DNA of 64,000 nucleotides, taken from NCBI GenBank assembly GCA_015231825.1, contig JADGAV010000009.1, positions 66,677 through 130,676 of the forward strand, given 5' to 3'. A model generated the notes under the pieces. That model saw nothing but the letters and a program-made list of their open reading frames with translations. It did no database searches and was not told the DNA's origin. A program made the translations under genes and the position numbers. Each line of letters starts with the position of its first letter. The first letter of the stretch is position 1. This stretch comes from SAR324 cluster bacterium (GTDB lineage: Bacteria; SAR324; NAC60-12). Positions 46,100 to 54,929 of this stretch are shown piece by piece.

Positions 46100-46239
46100 T
46101 TTTTTGCTCCAAAAAGTTGCCACCACTTTTTCCAGCGGCACGATGTTAGTGAAACCTTGGCTAATTGACAAAGTATGGTACCTAAGTTACTCTTTGAATT
46201 CGATTTTTGTCAAGAAAATAGGAAACTGCGGGAGGAAAT

Positions 46240-46512
46240 TTGAAGAGCCGGAAAGAAGTTGCTCAGGAGTGGCAGAAACGAGGTTTTAGCTGTGGGCTTT
46301 GGACCGATGATGCGGGTCAAAAATGGGAAAATTTTACTCACGAAGCGGATGAACTGGTCATGGTGATTGAAGGAGACGTAGAGTTCGAATTTGATTCCTG
46401 TGTTTACCATCCTCAGGTTGGAGAGGAACTTTTGATTCCCGCTAAATCTTGTCATTCGGTAAGAAATATAGGAAAAACCACAGCATACTGGCTTTTTGGA
46501 TATAAAATCTGA
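46240..46512 (+). CDS. small cupin-domain protein
   Basis: This 90-residue single cupin barrel has motif 1 as FTHEADELVMVIEGDVEFEF and motif 2 as GEELLIPAKSCHSVRNIG. It keeps one His and Glu residues of the metal site, though the usual HxH is FTHEADE. The start is TTG with a strong GGAGG site five bases before it. It is divergent from ccr across 140 bases. Such proteins often bind small ligands or serve as sensors or isomerases. No function can be assigned. Confidence 0.75.
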   Translation: MKSRKEVAQEWQKRGFSCGLWTDDAGQKWENFTHEADELVMVIEGDVEFEFDSCVYHPQVGEELLIPAKSCHSVRNIGKTTAYWLFGYKI

Positions 46513-46880
46513 TTTTTTTATAGTTCCTCTCCTCCACCTTGAAAGGTCCCTCTGAATTCGCTCCTGTTTGAAAAGCCATAGGAGTCTGGTGGTGTTCGTA
46601 TTTCTGCTGTTGATTTTAGGAATTCAAAGTGGAAAATTCTTCTCAATGACTTTTCGATTTTTCTACAAAATCTTCTAAGACCCCCTTTTCCTTTAGATTT
46701 TTCCTCAATTCCATTTTTTCAAATTGAGTAAACAGATCCCTGCCGAGACTCGGATAGAAAGGCATCAGAAACACATTTAAAAAGCGGCTTAACACAAACG
46801 AAATTTTTGTCACGGTTTTTGCACATACCAGTGAAGTTTATTCAAATGTAAAATTAGACAACCCTTGAATATAAAAAGTT
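46513..46880. other. intergenic region cupin / unknown gene
   Basis: About 370 bases. The only reading frame of note is the short minus-strand ORF at 46643-46813, listed separately with low confidence. No RNA gene, terminator or repeat was recognised. Confidence 0.45.
46643..46813 (-). CDS. possible small ORF, 56 codons
   Basis: A frame from GTG 46813 to TGA 46643 encodes a hydrophobic then charged peptide: FVLSRFLNVFLMPFYP followed by LFTQFEKMELRKNLKEKG. An internal ATG at codon 17 is an alternative start. The composition looks protein-like (helical, amphipathic Lys/Glu tail), but no ribosome-binding site is visible and no family is recognised. It is tentative. Confidence 0.28.
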   Translation of the reverse strand: MTKISFVLSRFLNVFLMPFYPSLGRDLFTQFEKMELRKNLKEKGVLEDFVEKSKSH

Positions 46881-47294
46881 ATGCAAAAATTCGTTTTAGA
46901 ACAGCAGCTGCAAGCGCAAGATTTCAACTACAAAACTTTTCATCAAAACCTGGCTGAAAAACTCGATCACCAAGAAATCAATTCACTCAATGTGTTGGGC
47001 AGAGACTTTTTTAAACTGATTGACCATATCGTCAGTGAAATCTTCACTACCCGTGCAGGAGACTGTTTTCTTTTAGAACTTTCCCTGCAAGAATATCTGT
47101 GGGAGCTCCAAATCTTTACGAATCAGTTTATTCGCAGAGAAGCGAGTTCCATTTTAAAACTGAGGCACTTCAGCGAAAAATGTTTGATACAGTTCCAAAA
47201 TGAAGATTTTTATGACAGTTTTATGAAGAAAGTTTATGAAGAATATACCAATCATTTCTTCACTCAAGATAGCAACAACGCCTATTTAGTTTGA
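46881..47294 (+). CDS. conserved-looking protein of unknown function
   Basis: This 137-residue protein is predicted all-helical, rich in Phe, Glu, Gln and Leu, with no signal peptide or membrane span. Examples are FHQNLAEKLDHQEINSLNVL and LLELSLQEYLWELQIFTNQF. Not recognised. Its stop overlaps a TTG of the next frame (TTGA), so it may be coupled to the DUF368 gene if that upstream start is used. The helical, bundle-like pattern could suit a protein-protein or regulatory role, but nothing specific supports this. Confidence 0.6.
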   Translation: MQKFVLEQQLQAQDFNYKTFHQNLAEKLDHQEINSLNVLGRDFFKLIDHIVSEIFTTRAGDCFLLELSLQEYLWELQIFTNQFIRREASSILKLRHFSEKCLIQFQNEDFYDSFMKKVYEEYTNHFFTQDSNNAYLV

Positions 47295-47371
47295 CCAATC
47301 GCTCTGATTCTCTTATTAAAACGGGGCTGGTGCTCCTCTTTTTTGTAAAACCTATTCTAGATACCCAGTCA

Positions 47372-48400
47372 ATGATGAATTCGTCCGAGACTCCTCCCTC
47401 TGCTTCCGATTCCTCGTCGTCAACCAATAAGGAAGTTCAAAACTGGAAAGAGGCATGGAATTTCAGCCCAGGCCCTCGCACACGCAAAGAATTCCAGTGG
47501 TTAGCCCTAAAAGGGATCTGCATGGGATCGGCTGATATCATCCCTGGAGTTTCCGGCGGCACCATTGCTTTCATTACGGGTATTTATACGCAATGGTTGG
47601 CTGCCATTGCATCGATAAATTTGATATTTTTCAAAAAACTTTTGAGTTTCGAATTGAGAGGAGCATTGGCAGAAGTACACGTGCGATTTCTCTTGCCTCT
47701 CTTGTTGGGGATCGGCGTTGCGATTGTCAGTACCGCCCGTTTGATGCATTATTTGATAACAGAGCATGGAGTGTTGACGTGGTCTTTGTTTTTCGGTTTG
47801 ATCCTCGCGTCGATTTTTGTTGTCGGCAAAGAAATTGACCAATGGAACGGCAGCGCAATCTTGTTCATCGGATTGGGTGCATTGGCTGCGTTTCTCATTG
47901 TCGGACTGATTCCTGTTTCAACTCCTGAATCCTGGTGGTTTATTATTTTAAGCGGTATCATCGCAATTTGCGCGATGGTTTTGCCGGGACTCAGCGGTTC
48001 CTTTATTTTGCTGATTTTGGGCAAGTATGAATTTGTTACCGGTGCAGTCAAAAACCCTTTTAATTTGGAAAATATATTAATAATCCTTTTATTCGCCTCA
48101 GGATGCGCGATTGGAATAATGGGGTTTTCACGAATCTTAAAATATTTGCTCGCCCGTTATCATAGTGCGACAATGGCGATCCTTACGGGAGTGATGATCG
48201 GAGCAATGCGGAAAGTGTGGCCTTGGAAAGAAGTCCTCGAAAGCAAAGTTGTTCGAGGTAAAATCCATGTCCTTCAGGAGCAAAATATTTTTCCACCTCA
48301 ACTTGATGCACAAGTCATTTTTGCATTCTTTTTGATGTTGATTGGTATTGTCTTTGTGCTTTCATTAGAGAAATTTTCTAGATCTTCAAGAGTCTCCTGA
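47372..48400 (+). CDS. popT: DUF368 polyprenyl-phosphate transporter (PopT family)
   Basis: Integral membrane protein of the DUF368 family, members of which were recently shown to recycle undecaprenyl phosphate across the inner membrane. There are about nine hydrophobic segments and the family's two related re-entrant motifs: CMGSADIIPGVSGGTIAF and CAMVLPGLSGSFILLILGKY. The family core begins near the first motif; upstream is a Ser-rich hydrophilic tail. ATG 47372 was chosen. The frame is open to TTG 47291, which overlaps the previous gene by four bases and would add a hydrophobic stretch. It supplies lipid carrier to FtsW/MurG and glycosyltransferase reactions. Confidence 0.85.
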   Translation: MMNSSETPPSASDSSSSTNKEVQNWKEAWNFSPGPRTRKEFQWLALKGICMGSADIIPGVSGGTIAFITGIYTQWLAAIASINLIFFKKLLSFELRGALAEVHVRFLLPLLLGIGVAIVSTARLMHYLITEHGVLTWSLFFGLILASIFVVGKEIDQWNGSAILFIGLGALAAFLIVGLIPVSTPESWWFIILSGIIAICAMVLPGLSGSFILLILGKYEFVTGAVKNPFNLENILIILLFASGCAIGIMGFSRILKYLLARYHSATMAILTGVMIGAMRKVWPWKEVLESKVVRGKIHVLQEQNIFPPQLDAQVIFAFFLMLIGIVFVLSLEKFSRSSRVS

Positions 48401-48750
48401 TTCCCCTCTTTTTACCTGCCTACCAATAAACCGTTGATTTTATGCCGAAATTGGCTCGAGCCGGTCTTTTTAATGAGATGCCCGCCTTGTGAGCCAAAGG
48501 CATTGTTGGTCGTTGAAGATCAATGTCTTGAAACCTTCTCTTTGCAATATTTGTTTGATCCTCTACCATAAAGTTAGAGGAAAAAGAGCCATCGCAGAGA
48601 TCGACGTCGAATCCGGTTCTGGAAAAGTTCATGCTGTTGCAGCATAGTGACAGGTTGCCTGAAAGAGGTTACTATCGGGCGTGATCGACGGGTGAAACAG
48701 CTGCGGGTGAGCTTAGACCACGTTCCTTTTCAGGTGCATGAGAGGGGATT
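48401..48750. other. intergenic region popT / senB-like
   Basis: About 350 bases between convergent genes. A minus-strand frame at 48420-48632 (70 codons) has no family match or start signal. The GC and codon pattern changes around 48600-48720, where short frames on both strands look like gene debris. Nothing can be named. Confidence 0.4.
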
Positions 48751-49701
48751 TTATGTCAATTCATCCAGTAAATCTTTCCATGACCCCAATTCACGTTCAG
48801 GATCAAAAAGAGGAGCCAGATGATCACACCATTCCTGCAGTGATTTTAAATATTCAGGGTCTGTTTCTATCCTGACCAGCTGTTCAGTCAGGCTTTCTGC
48901 ATCACCTACTTGAAAATACCCGGGATAATCACTGCCAAGCATTCCAATTGACCCTGAAATATGTGAAGACAGAATTGGCACCGACAGCACCAGTGCCTCT
49001 GAGATAGCGTTCGCCCCTCCTTCCATGATGGATGAGTGAATCAGGAGACGGCTCCGTGACAAAATGCGTTTTGTTTCCCAGCGAGGACGTTCTCGCAGCC
49101 AGTGATAGCGAGAATTGTGCTGCATTTCACGCAGAGCATTGGCTTCCATTTCGTCGCTAAGTGCTCCTCCGACATGAAGCAGGCGGATATTTGAATTTGC
49201 AGGAAGTTTGCGAACAGCAAAGGCAGCCAGAAATGGGTCCTTCACAGGTCTGAGATGGCCGACAACACAAATATCAAAAGTTGTTTTGTTTTTTTTGACG
49301 GTTTTTTTCGGTTTAGGAAAAGATTGATAGATCACTCGAGTTTTTGCACGAAATGCCTGAGGCAATTCCTCAATGCCCATTGCCTGAAGCACCACTAAAC
49401 GATTCGCCAATTTCAATGAATGTTGTGCATCCCGATCGGATTGAATATCCTGATACAAATCGGTCCCGGTTAAGGCAACAACAAGAGGACGCTCTGGGAA
49501 AAGATGGGAAAACCGTTCAATTGCAGGAAAACTTCGACGCGCATGCAAAGCGATCATTAAATCACACGCCTGTCCTTCATAGTTCTGTTTAATGAGCACC
49601 TGATGACCCAATTCTTTTAAAATTCGGGCCCAGCGAATAGCGGTTACTCGATTACCGGTCCGGGAATGAGCAGGTGCAGGGGTAGTTAGGATGATCTTCA
49701 T
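48751..49701 (-). CDS. senB: selenosugar synthase SenB-like glycosyltransferase (TIGR04348 type)
   Basis: GT4-fold glycosyltransferase with strong resemblance to SenB, which joins selenophosphate to a UDP-sugar to make a selenosugar in selenoneine biosynthesis. It has 316 residues. Family-specific stretches seen: LTTPAPAHSRTGNRVTAIRW, ARILKELGH, DLMIALHARRSFPAIERF, LVVALTGTDLYQDIQSD, LVVLQAMGIEELP, and EGGANAISEALVLSVPILSS, then GSDYPGYFQVGD. The expected partners SenA (an EgtB-like synthase) and SelD/SenC are not in the window. Without them it may work with genes elsewhere or make another selenosugar. General GT4 function is certain; the SenB assignment is likely. Confidence 0.78.
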   Translation of the reverse strand: MKIILTTPAPAHSRTGNRVTAIRWARILKELGHQVLIKQNYEGQACDLMIALHARRSFPAIERFSHLFPERPLVVALTGTDLYQDIQSDRDAQHSLKLANRLVVLQAMGIEELPQAFRAKTRVIYQSFPKPKKTVKKNKTTFDICVVGHLRPVKDPFLAAFAVRKLPANSNIRLLHVGGALSDEMEANALREMQHNSRYHWLRERPRWETKRILSRSRLLIHSSIMEGGANAISEALVLSVPILSSHISGSIGMLGSDYPGYFQVGDAESLTEQLVRIETDPEYLKSLQEWCDHLAPLFDPERELGSWKDLLDELT

Positions 49702-49913
49702 AAAATCTAGAAGTGATGGTATGAATCAATAGATATAATGCTTTCGCAAAGCTCGGTGATTTTTAGCCGAGGTGGATTAAGTTCAGTGAAACTCTACAAC
49801 CGATGTGCCTGTCAAACCTTTCTTGAATTATTCATTTAATGCATTTGCTGCCGGAGGTTTTCAATGTCGGTCGAATTCGGAGAACAGCAATTTTTCAGCG
49901 TTTACGAAGCATT

Positions 49914-51596
49914 TTATTGATATTCCTGAATGATCATTTGAATTTTACGTTGTCCCATAAATTCATTGATCCCGAGTTCAACAGCCAGGGTTTTTGGAAT
50001 GCTGTCGCTAAAGGACTCTGCCAAGTTCCATCCGATTATTTCCTTTCCTGGAATATTCCATTTGATATGTTTGTCTTTCAAAATCTGAAAAGATTGCTGT
50101 GGGGCGGGGATTGAGAACAATGGGATAGGATTGGCTTCACCAAAGGGCTGCAATTGCTCCAGCTGTTCAATCAGGTTCCAGTCAATACTTTCTATTGGCA
50201 ATGTTTCCTCGATTGTGACTTGCGCCTGGGAAATTGAAGGTATCTGTTCCCTGCAGGCAGTTTCAAAGCTTTCCACAAATTCGTTGAAACGTGAATGCTC
50301 CAGTGTACAACCTGCTGCCCCGGCATGCCCGCCATACTTTTCCAGAGAATCGGCACATTTCTGCAAGGCCTCTTTGATGTGAAAACCGGGAATGGAGCGT
50401 GCAGAACATTTATAGTGATTCCCATTTTTTGCGCAGACCAAGGCGGGCTTATAGAAACGCTCAACCAATCTTGCAGCAATGATTCCGATGATTCCCTCAT
50501 GGAAATGAGGTGATTGGATTACCAGGCCGTATTTGTGCTGAAGGGACGCTGCTTTTTCTACAGCAATTTCCATCATTTGTGATTCAGTTTCCCGGCGTTC
50601 AATATTTGCCTGATTCAAATGTCCGGCAATCGTTTTTGCGGTTTCAAGCTCCTGGCACAAGAGGAGCTCCACCCCGAGCGAAGCATTTTGCATTCTCCCT
50701 GCTGCATTGAGGAGGGGACCGAATTGAAACCCCAGAGTCTGAGAGTCAATCAAGCTGACATTTTTCAATTGAGATAAAGCTTGAATTCCGAAGCGAGGAT
50801 GGGAATTCATGACTTTTAGTCCGTGATGGACTAAGAGACGGTTTTCGTCTATTAAGGGGACCACATCGGCTACTGTTCCCAATGCTGTCAAATCCAAATA
50901 CGATTTGAGGTTGGGTTCAGGTCTTTTGTCTGACCAAAAATCAATTTCCCGGAAGGCTTTCCGCATCGCCATCAGCAATTTTAGAACGACCCCGCATCCA
51001 GAGATTCCTTTGAAAGGATAGTTGCATTCCGGATGATTTGGGTTGATTACAATTCCATCGGGAATAAGGCTCGTTTCAGCCAGATGATGATCAGTGATGA
51101 GAGTTTTTATTCCATTTTGATGGAGATATTGTACTTCCTCGGAAGCAGTGATACCATTGTCCACTGTGATTACCAGTTCCGGATTCATCTTTTTCAAAAC
51201 TTCAGCACTGGCTTGGGTCAAACCGTAACCATGTTCAAAACGGTTCGGAATAAAGTAGTCACAGTTTTGACTGCCGCAGCTTTTTAAAAACATCATTGCC
51301 ATCGCAGTGGCGGTGATACCGTCGACATCGTAGTCACCTAAGATCACAATTCTGTTTTGTGACAGAATCGCCTGTTTCAGCATGTCCACTCCCTCTTTCA
51401 TATTCCGCATTTCGTAGGGATCACGCAGTTCCGAAAGCTGAGGGTATAGAAAGGATTGAACCGACTCTTCAGAAGAGTAACCTCTCCTGATTAAGATTGA
51501 GGCGACCAGAGAGGACAATTGAAATTTTTTACTCAATTGATGGACCAAAGAGATTTCGGAGGGGACAGCAAAGTGCCAGGATTTTTTTAATGCCAT
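49914..51596 (-). CDS. recJ: single-stranded DNA exonuclease RecJ
   Basis: 5'-3' ssDNA exonuclease in recombination and mismatch repair. It has 560 residues. Seen: DHH phosphoesterase motifs VILGDYDVDGITATAM, VITVDNGITAS, LITDHH and GISGCGVVLKLLMAM; the DHHA1 motif KYGGHAGAAGCTLE; and the C-terminal OB-like part. The ATG at 51596 gives MALKKSWHFAVPSEISLVHQ, a normal RecJ beginning. The gene is divergent from the beta-barrel gene at 51798. It has no operon partner. Confidence 0.96.
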   Translation of the reverse strand: MALKKSWHFAVPSEISLVHQLSKKFQLSSLVASILIRRGYSSEESVQSFLYPQLSELRDPYEMRNMKEGVDMLKQAILSQNRIVILGDYDVDGITATAMAMMFLKSCGSQNCDYFIPNRFEHGYGLTQASAEVLKKMNPELVITVDNGITASEEVQYLHQNGIKTLITDHHLAETSLIPDGIVINPNHPECNYPFKGISGCGVVLKLLMAMRKAFREIDFWSDKRPEPNLKSYLDLTALGTVADVVPLIDENRLLVHHGLKVMNSHPRFGIQALSQLKNVSLIDSQTLGFQFGPLLNAAGRMQNASLGVELLLCQELETAKTIAGHLNQANIERRETESQMMEIAVEKAASLQHKYGLVIQSPHFHEGIIGIIAARLVERFYKPALVCAKNGNHYKCSARSIPGFHIKEALQKCADSLEKYGGHAGAAGCTLEHSRFNEFVESFETACREQIPSISQAQVTIEETLPIESIDWNLIEQLEQLQPFGEANPIPLFSIPAPQQSFQILKDKHIKWNIPGKEIIGWNLAESFSDSIPKTLAVELGINEFMGQRKIQMIIQEYQ

Positions 51597-51710
51597 TGCG
51601 ACGAGTCTACCGAAATGGAGATTGGTGCAGGAACTTTAAATGACTGAAAAATTAAATTTAGTTAAGCCACTGAAGAAAAGCCAGTCTTTTTCTTGATTTC
51701 TAAAAAACGC

Positions 51711-51739
51711 TTGAGAAACAAAGGGGTTTTCATTATAAA
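51711..51739 (+). promoter_or_regulatory. sigma-70-type promoter of the 51798 gene
   Basis: TTGAGA (51711-51716), a 17-base spacer, and TATAAA (51734-51739). Five of six bases match consensus in each element, with ideal spacing. The expected start of transcription, near 51746, leaves a leader of about 50 bases that includes a GAAGGA ribosome-binding site. Confidence 0.62.
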
Positions 51740-51797
51740 TCACTTTTAAAATTTACTGGTATTTTAATATTTTGATCATATTGAACGAAGGAATCCA

Positions 51798-53420
51798 ATG
51801 TTCCGAAACAGTTTGAGGAGAATTTGTATTATTTTGAGTTTATTCAGTCTTTTGTACGGATCTTTCAACCTCCTTTTTGCGCAATCAAATTTTGCCCCGT
51901 TGTCTTCAGAAGATATTGAGGAAAAGAATGAAATTTGGGCGCTTTATCCGGGACTGAAAGTGTCAGCGGATTATCGTCTTCATGCTTTTCAAATTGATAG
52001 CAATACCTTGCCTCCCAGAGAGGAAGAAGATCCTGATCCAAAAGCATTATTGTTTGAACATGAGCTCCGGGTCAACTTGCGCTCGTCGGTTCATCGCAAC
52101 CTCTCCATCAATCTAGAAATCGAAATCAATCAGGAGTCGATCCAGGATGCAGATTTCCGTTCAGAAAGAGTATCGGGAAAAACGACGGATTCACAGGTTG
52201 CGCAAATACAAGCTCGACAGGCATTTTTAGAATACAACTCGAACCCGAGAAATATCTTAAGAGTCGGGAAACAACCCTTCAATATTGGAGATCGGCAAGG
52301 CAAAGTTTTCAGTGGTATTCTAACAGGGCTTTCTCAGAATTGTGCGGCAGGAACCTGGTGCTACGAATTGGCAGCGGCGAAACTGGGGAATCATCCCGCG
52401 GATTGGTTGTATCTCGGTTCTTTGGACTATCCGGTCTTTGAAGATAAAAATTCTGACGGCACCGTAATGAATCGCCTGAATGTTGAAATTTTTAGAATAT
52501 TTTATACAGAAAGAGATGTCCCTCTGGGAAAATCCAATGGTTCTGCACTGCGGGATGAAGCTTCCTCAGACAGGATCGCAGAAGTTTATCTTGATGGAAG
52601 TGAAGAAGAAAAGCAAAATGCCAGAGCACTTTCCGGGCAAATAATAGATCGGCAGGGAAGGCCCTTGTACTATGATGCGCTTCAACAGCAATATTTTGGA
52701 CTCCGTTTAGAGTGGGAGATTTCGTCATTTTTTTTGAGATTCGACATCACCTCCAATCAAGGGATACGAAAGTACCATCTTGCCGAAAACTCAAATGGGA
52801 ATTTGGAAAAACCTGATTTTGGGGAAAATTCTGATAAATTTAAGAATTCGCAAAAAGCAAAACGTTCTTTGGCAGGAGTTGTCAGTGAATTGGAAATGAA
52901 GTATCAACTCAATGCACATCAATTCGGGTTCAGAGGGATGGTTGCTTCCGGGGACAAAGAAAAATTGGATACTGAGAATACGGGCTTAAATTTTTTAAGA
53001 ACGCTGAATAGTTATTATGAAATTGCCCCCGGCAGTTATCGAGGAACCAATTTTTATTTTAACGGCGGAGGCCTGGACATGACCGGGGGAACCGGTTTGG
53101 GTCACTCTGTCAGCAACACCTCCCTTTGGGGAGGCTGGTACCGTTGGGACCTGGCGGATGTAGATGTTTTTTTGAAAACCCAGCTGTTTAAGTTGTCACG
53201 CACCCAATCAGTCTACAATGAAGTCGGCGACCTGGTAGAGGACATTGGACTGGAATGGGACAATACTGTTTCCTGGAAACCAGACAAAAATTTGAATACG
53301 GAATTTGAAGTGAATGCTTTTCAAGCCGGTAAAGCTTTCACTTTGAATGACAATCAGACCCCAATTAAAAAAAACGACCCTGTCATCCAATTGGCCGCTC
53401 GAGTTTATTATTCTTTCTAA
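51798..53420 (+). CDS. outer membrane beta-barrel protein (alginate-export-porin-like)
   Basis: A 540-residue exported barrel. The signal peptide spans about 1-29 (ICIILSLFSLLYGSFNLLFAQ). Long alternating-hydrophobic strands follow: VSADYRLHAFQI, HELRVNLRSSVHRNLSINLEIEINQ, QARQAFLEYNSNPRNILRVGKQPF, and a C terminus VIQLAARVYYSF ending in Phe. The pattern RVGKQPFNIGD resembles alginate-export/AlgE-like and phosphate-porin barrels, but no substrate signature is visible. It has a strong promoter of its own and GAAGGA before the ATG. It is convergent with another barrel gene, leaving only 13 bases between their stops. Confidence 0.75.
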   Translation: MFRNSLRRICIILSLFSLLYGSFNLLFAQSNFAPLSSEDIEEKNEIWALYPGLKVSADYRLHAFQIDSNTLPPREEEDPDPKALLFEHELRVNLRSSVHRNLSINLEIEINQESIQDADFRSERVSGKTTDSQVAQIQARQAFLEYNSNPRNILRVGKQPFNIGDRQGKVFSGILTGLSQNCAAGTWCYELAAAKLGNHPADWLYLGSLDYPVFEDKNSDGTVMNRLNVEIFRIFYTERDVPLGKSNGSALRDEASSDRIAEVYLDGSEEEKQNARALSGQIIDRQGRPLYYDALQQQYFGLRLEWEISSFFLRFDITSNQGIRKYHLAENSNGNLEKPDFGENSDKFKNSQKAKRSLAGVVSELEMKYQLNAHQFGFRGMVASGDKEKLDTENTGLNFLRTLNSYYEIAPGSYRGTNFYFNGGGLDMTGGTGLGHSVSNTSLWGGWYRWDLADVDVFLKTQLFKLSRTQSVYNEVGDLVEDIGLEWDNTVSWKPDKNLNTEFEVNAFQAGKAFTLNDNQTPIKKNDPVIQLAARVYYSF

Positions 53421-53433
53421 AGAAACGGTGCAT

Positions 53434-54657
53434 TTAAAAGCTCATTTGAAAGGAAACTCCGCCTCCGTCCCAGAAGTTGTTTAGAAAATCATCGATATTC
53501 CATGTACTGATGAGCAATAAAAACGATTTCTTGTCCGTTGAGTGCCATTCCCAGCTGAGTCGAAGTTTCGACTCCAGTTTTTTTCCAAATTTATCAGTTT
53601 CCAGTTTGGAAATGTGATTTTTCAATTCCACTGCATTTCCCGCATAGAGCCCATACTCCCATGAAAGATTTGGATTCCATGGATGTTGAACCATGCTAAA
53701 AAACTGCCATGTTTCAAATCGATAGTTGAAACTTTTCAAGGGCAGGGCCGGATTGTCCAACTGGTTTCGATACCGGTTTTGGAAACGATCATATTGAGTC
53801 CCCGCAGTGACGGTGTATATTGAAAAGGTTTCTATCCAATAAAGTTCGCTTGAAAGAAACTGAATATTTTGATTTTCGTTTTCGTCAGAGCCGGGGGAAA
53901 TGGATCTCAACCGTTCCTTGTTGAAACTAAAACTACGAAACCTCATCCCCATTAATTTTGTCTGGGAAAACTGAAACTCTGTAACAGCAGAAAAATCATC
54001 TCCTTTGTTTCTTAATGTCAAAAATTCATTTGGAGAAAAACGCTTGGCGACACGATCCAACAGCCATTCAAACTGAATATTGAGGTTTTTTGATTGAAAA
54101 CTTCCTTTTATTCGGTCTTCCACAGGTTCACTCAGATACACATCTTCTTCAAAGTTCTTTTTGTTATAGAATAGATCCTGTTTGAGATGAGAAAATTCCA
54201 GGTAGCTGCCAGGAGTTTGTCCAATGCTGAAAGCCACACCAAGATCTCCTTTTCGCTTATCATAGGCTGGAAAACCGATTGCGGAAACATAGTACTGATC
54301 TCCGAGATGGAACTGTATCCCCAACAACTGTCTGAGGGGCTTGATCGAATAAAACTGTTCCTGTTTACTATGATAGTAAATCGAAGTGCGTTTGGAGAGA
54401 GAACGGCGAATCCGTGTTTCCATCGCCAGGTATGAGATATCCAGGTTCAGGCTTCCTTCAACCAGTCGAAATCCGTTGAGTATCTGTGCCCAGGTTCTTT
54501 CCTGAGTTTTGTTTGGCTGATACGATTTGATGTCAACAAAATTGTCCTTTTGATAATCCGGGTTTGCGATTTCCCAATCTCCATCAAATGCTGATGTGAT
54601 TGCCGGTGAAACCAAAAAACTGGAAAAACAAACTGCAAGAGCAATAATTGATTTCAT
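53434..54657 (-). CDS. exported beta-barrel-like protein, unknown function
   Basis: This roughly 407-residue protein starts at ATG 54657 with signal peptide KSIIALAVCFSSFLVSPAIT. The remainder is dominated by antiparallel strands of a barrel: LNLDISYLAMETRIRRSL, LLGIQFHLGDQYYVSAIGF, and C-terminal WDGGGVSFQMSF with a terminal Phe, the usual outer-membrane sorting signal. The frame is open to a TTG at 54693 that would destroy the signal peptide start. It is convergent with, and unlike, the neighbouring barrel. No known family. Confidence 0.7.
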   Translation of the reverse strand: MKSIIALAVCFSSFLVSPAITSAFDGDWEIANPDYQKDNFVDIKSYQPNKTQERTWAQILNGFRLVEGSLNLDISYLAMETRIRRSLSKRTSIYYHSKQEQFYSIKPLRQLLGIQFHLGDQYYVSAIGFPAYDKRKGDLGVAFSIGQTPGSYLEFSHLKQDLFYNKKNFEEDVYLSEPVEDRIKGSFQSKNLNIQFEWLLDRVAKRFSPNEFLTLRNKGDDFSAVTEFQFSQTKLMGMRFRSFSFNKERLRSISPGSDENENQNIQFLSSELYWIETFSIYTVTAGTQYDRFQNRYRNQLDNPALPLKSFNYRFETWQFFSMVQHPWNPNLSWEYGLYAGNAVELKNHISKLETDKFGKKLESKLRLSWEWHSTDKKSFLLLISTWNIDDFLNNFWDGGGVSFQMSF

Positions 54658-54929
54658 GTACGGTTTATTCTCGCAAGGAGGATCGATCCCCAATTTTGTT
54701 TCGTTCGCATTATGGTGATACGAATATTATTTTGTGAAGGATGTGTCAAACTTTCGTACAAATACTCCTCAAGATTGTGCAATTTTTAAGAATCGAGAGA
54801 AAGTATTCAGTTTGGTATAGTGAGTGCTAGGAAATAGTGGAAGAGCAAAGCAAGCGATTCACACCAATAAAGAATTGGACTTTGCCGTTTGTGCCGTTAT
54901 CGCAACAATACCAAAATATTTTGAGAAAA

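Noticed and set aside
48420..48632. 70-codon minus-strand frame between popT and the senB-like gene
   Set aside because: No recognisable motif or ribosome-binding site; the composition does not look like a folded protein.
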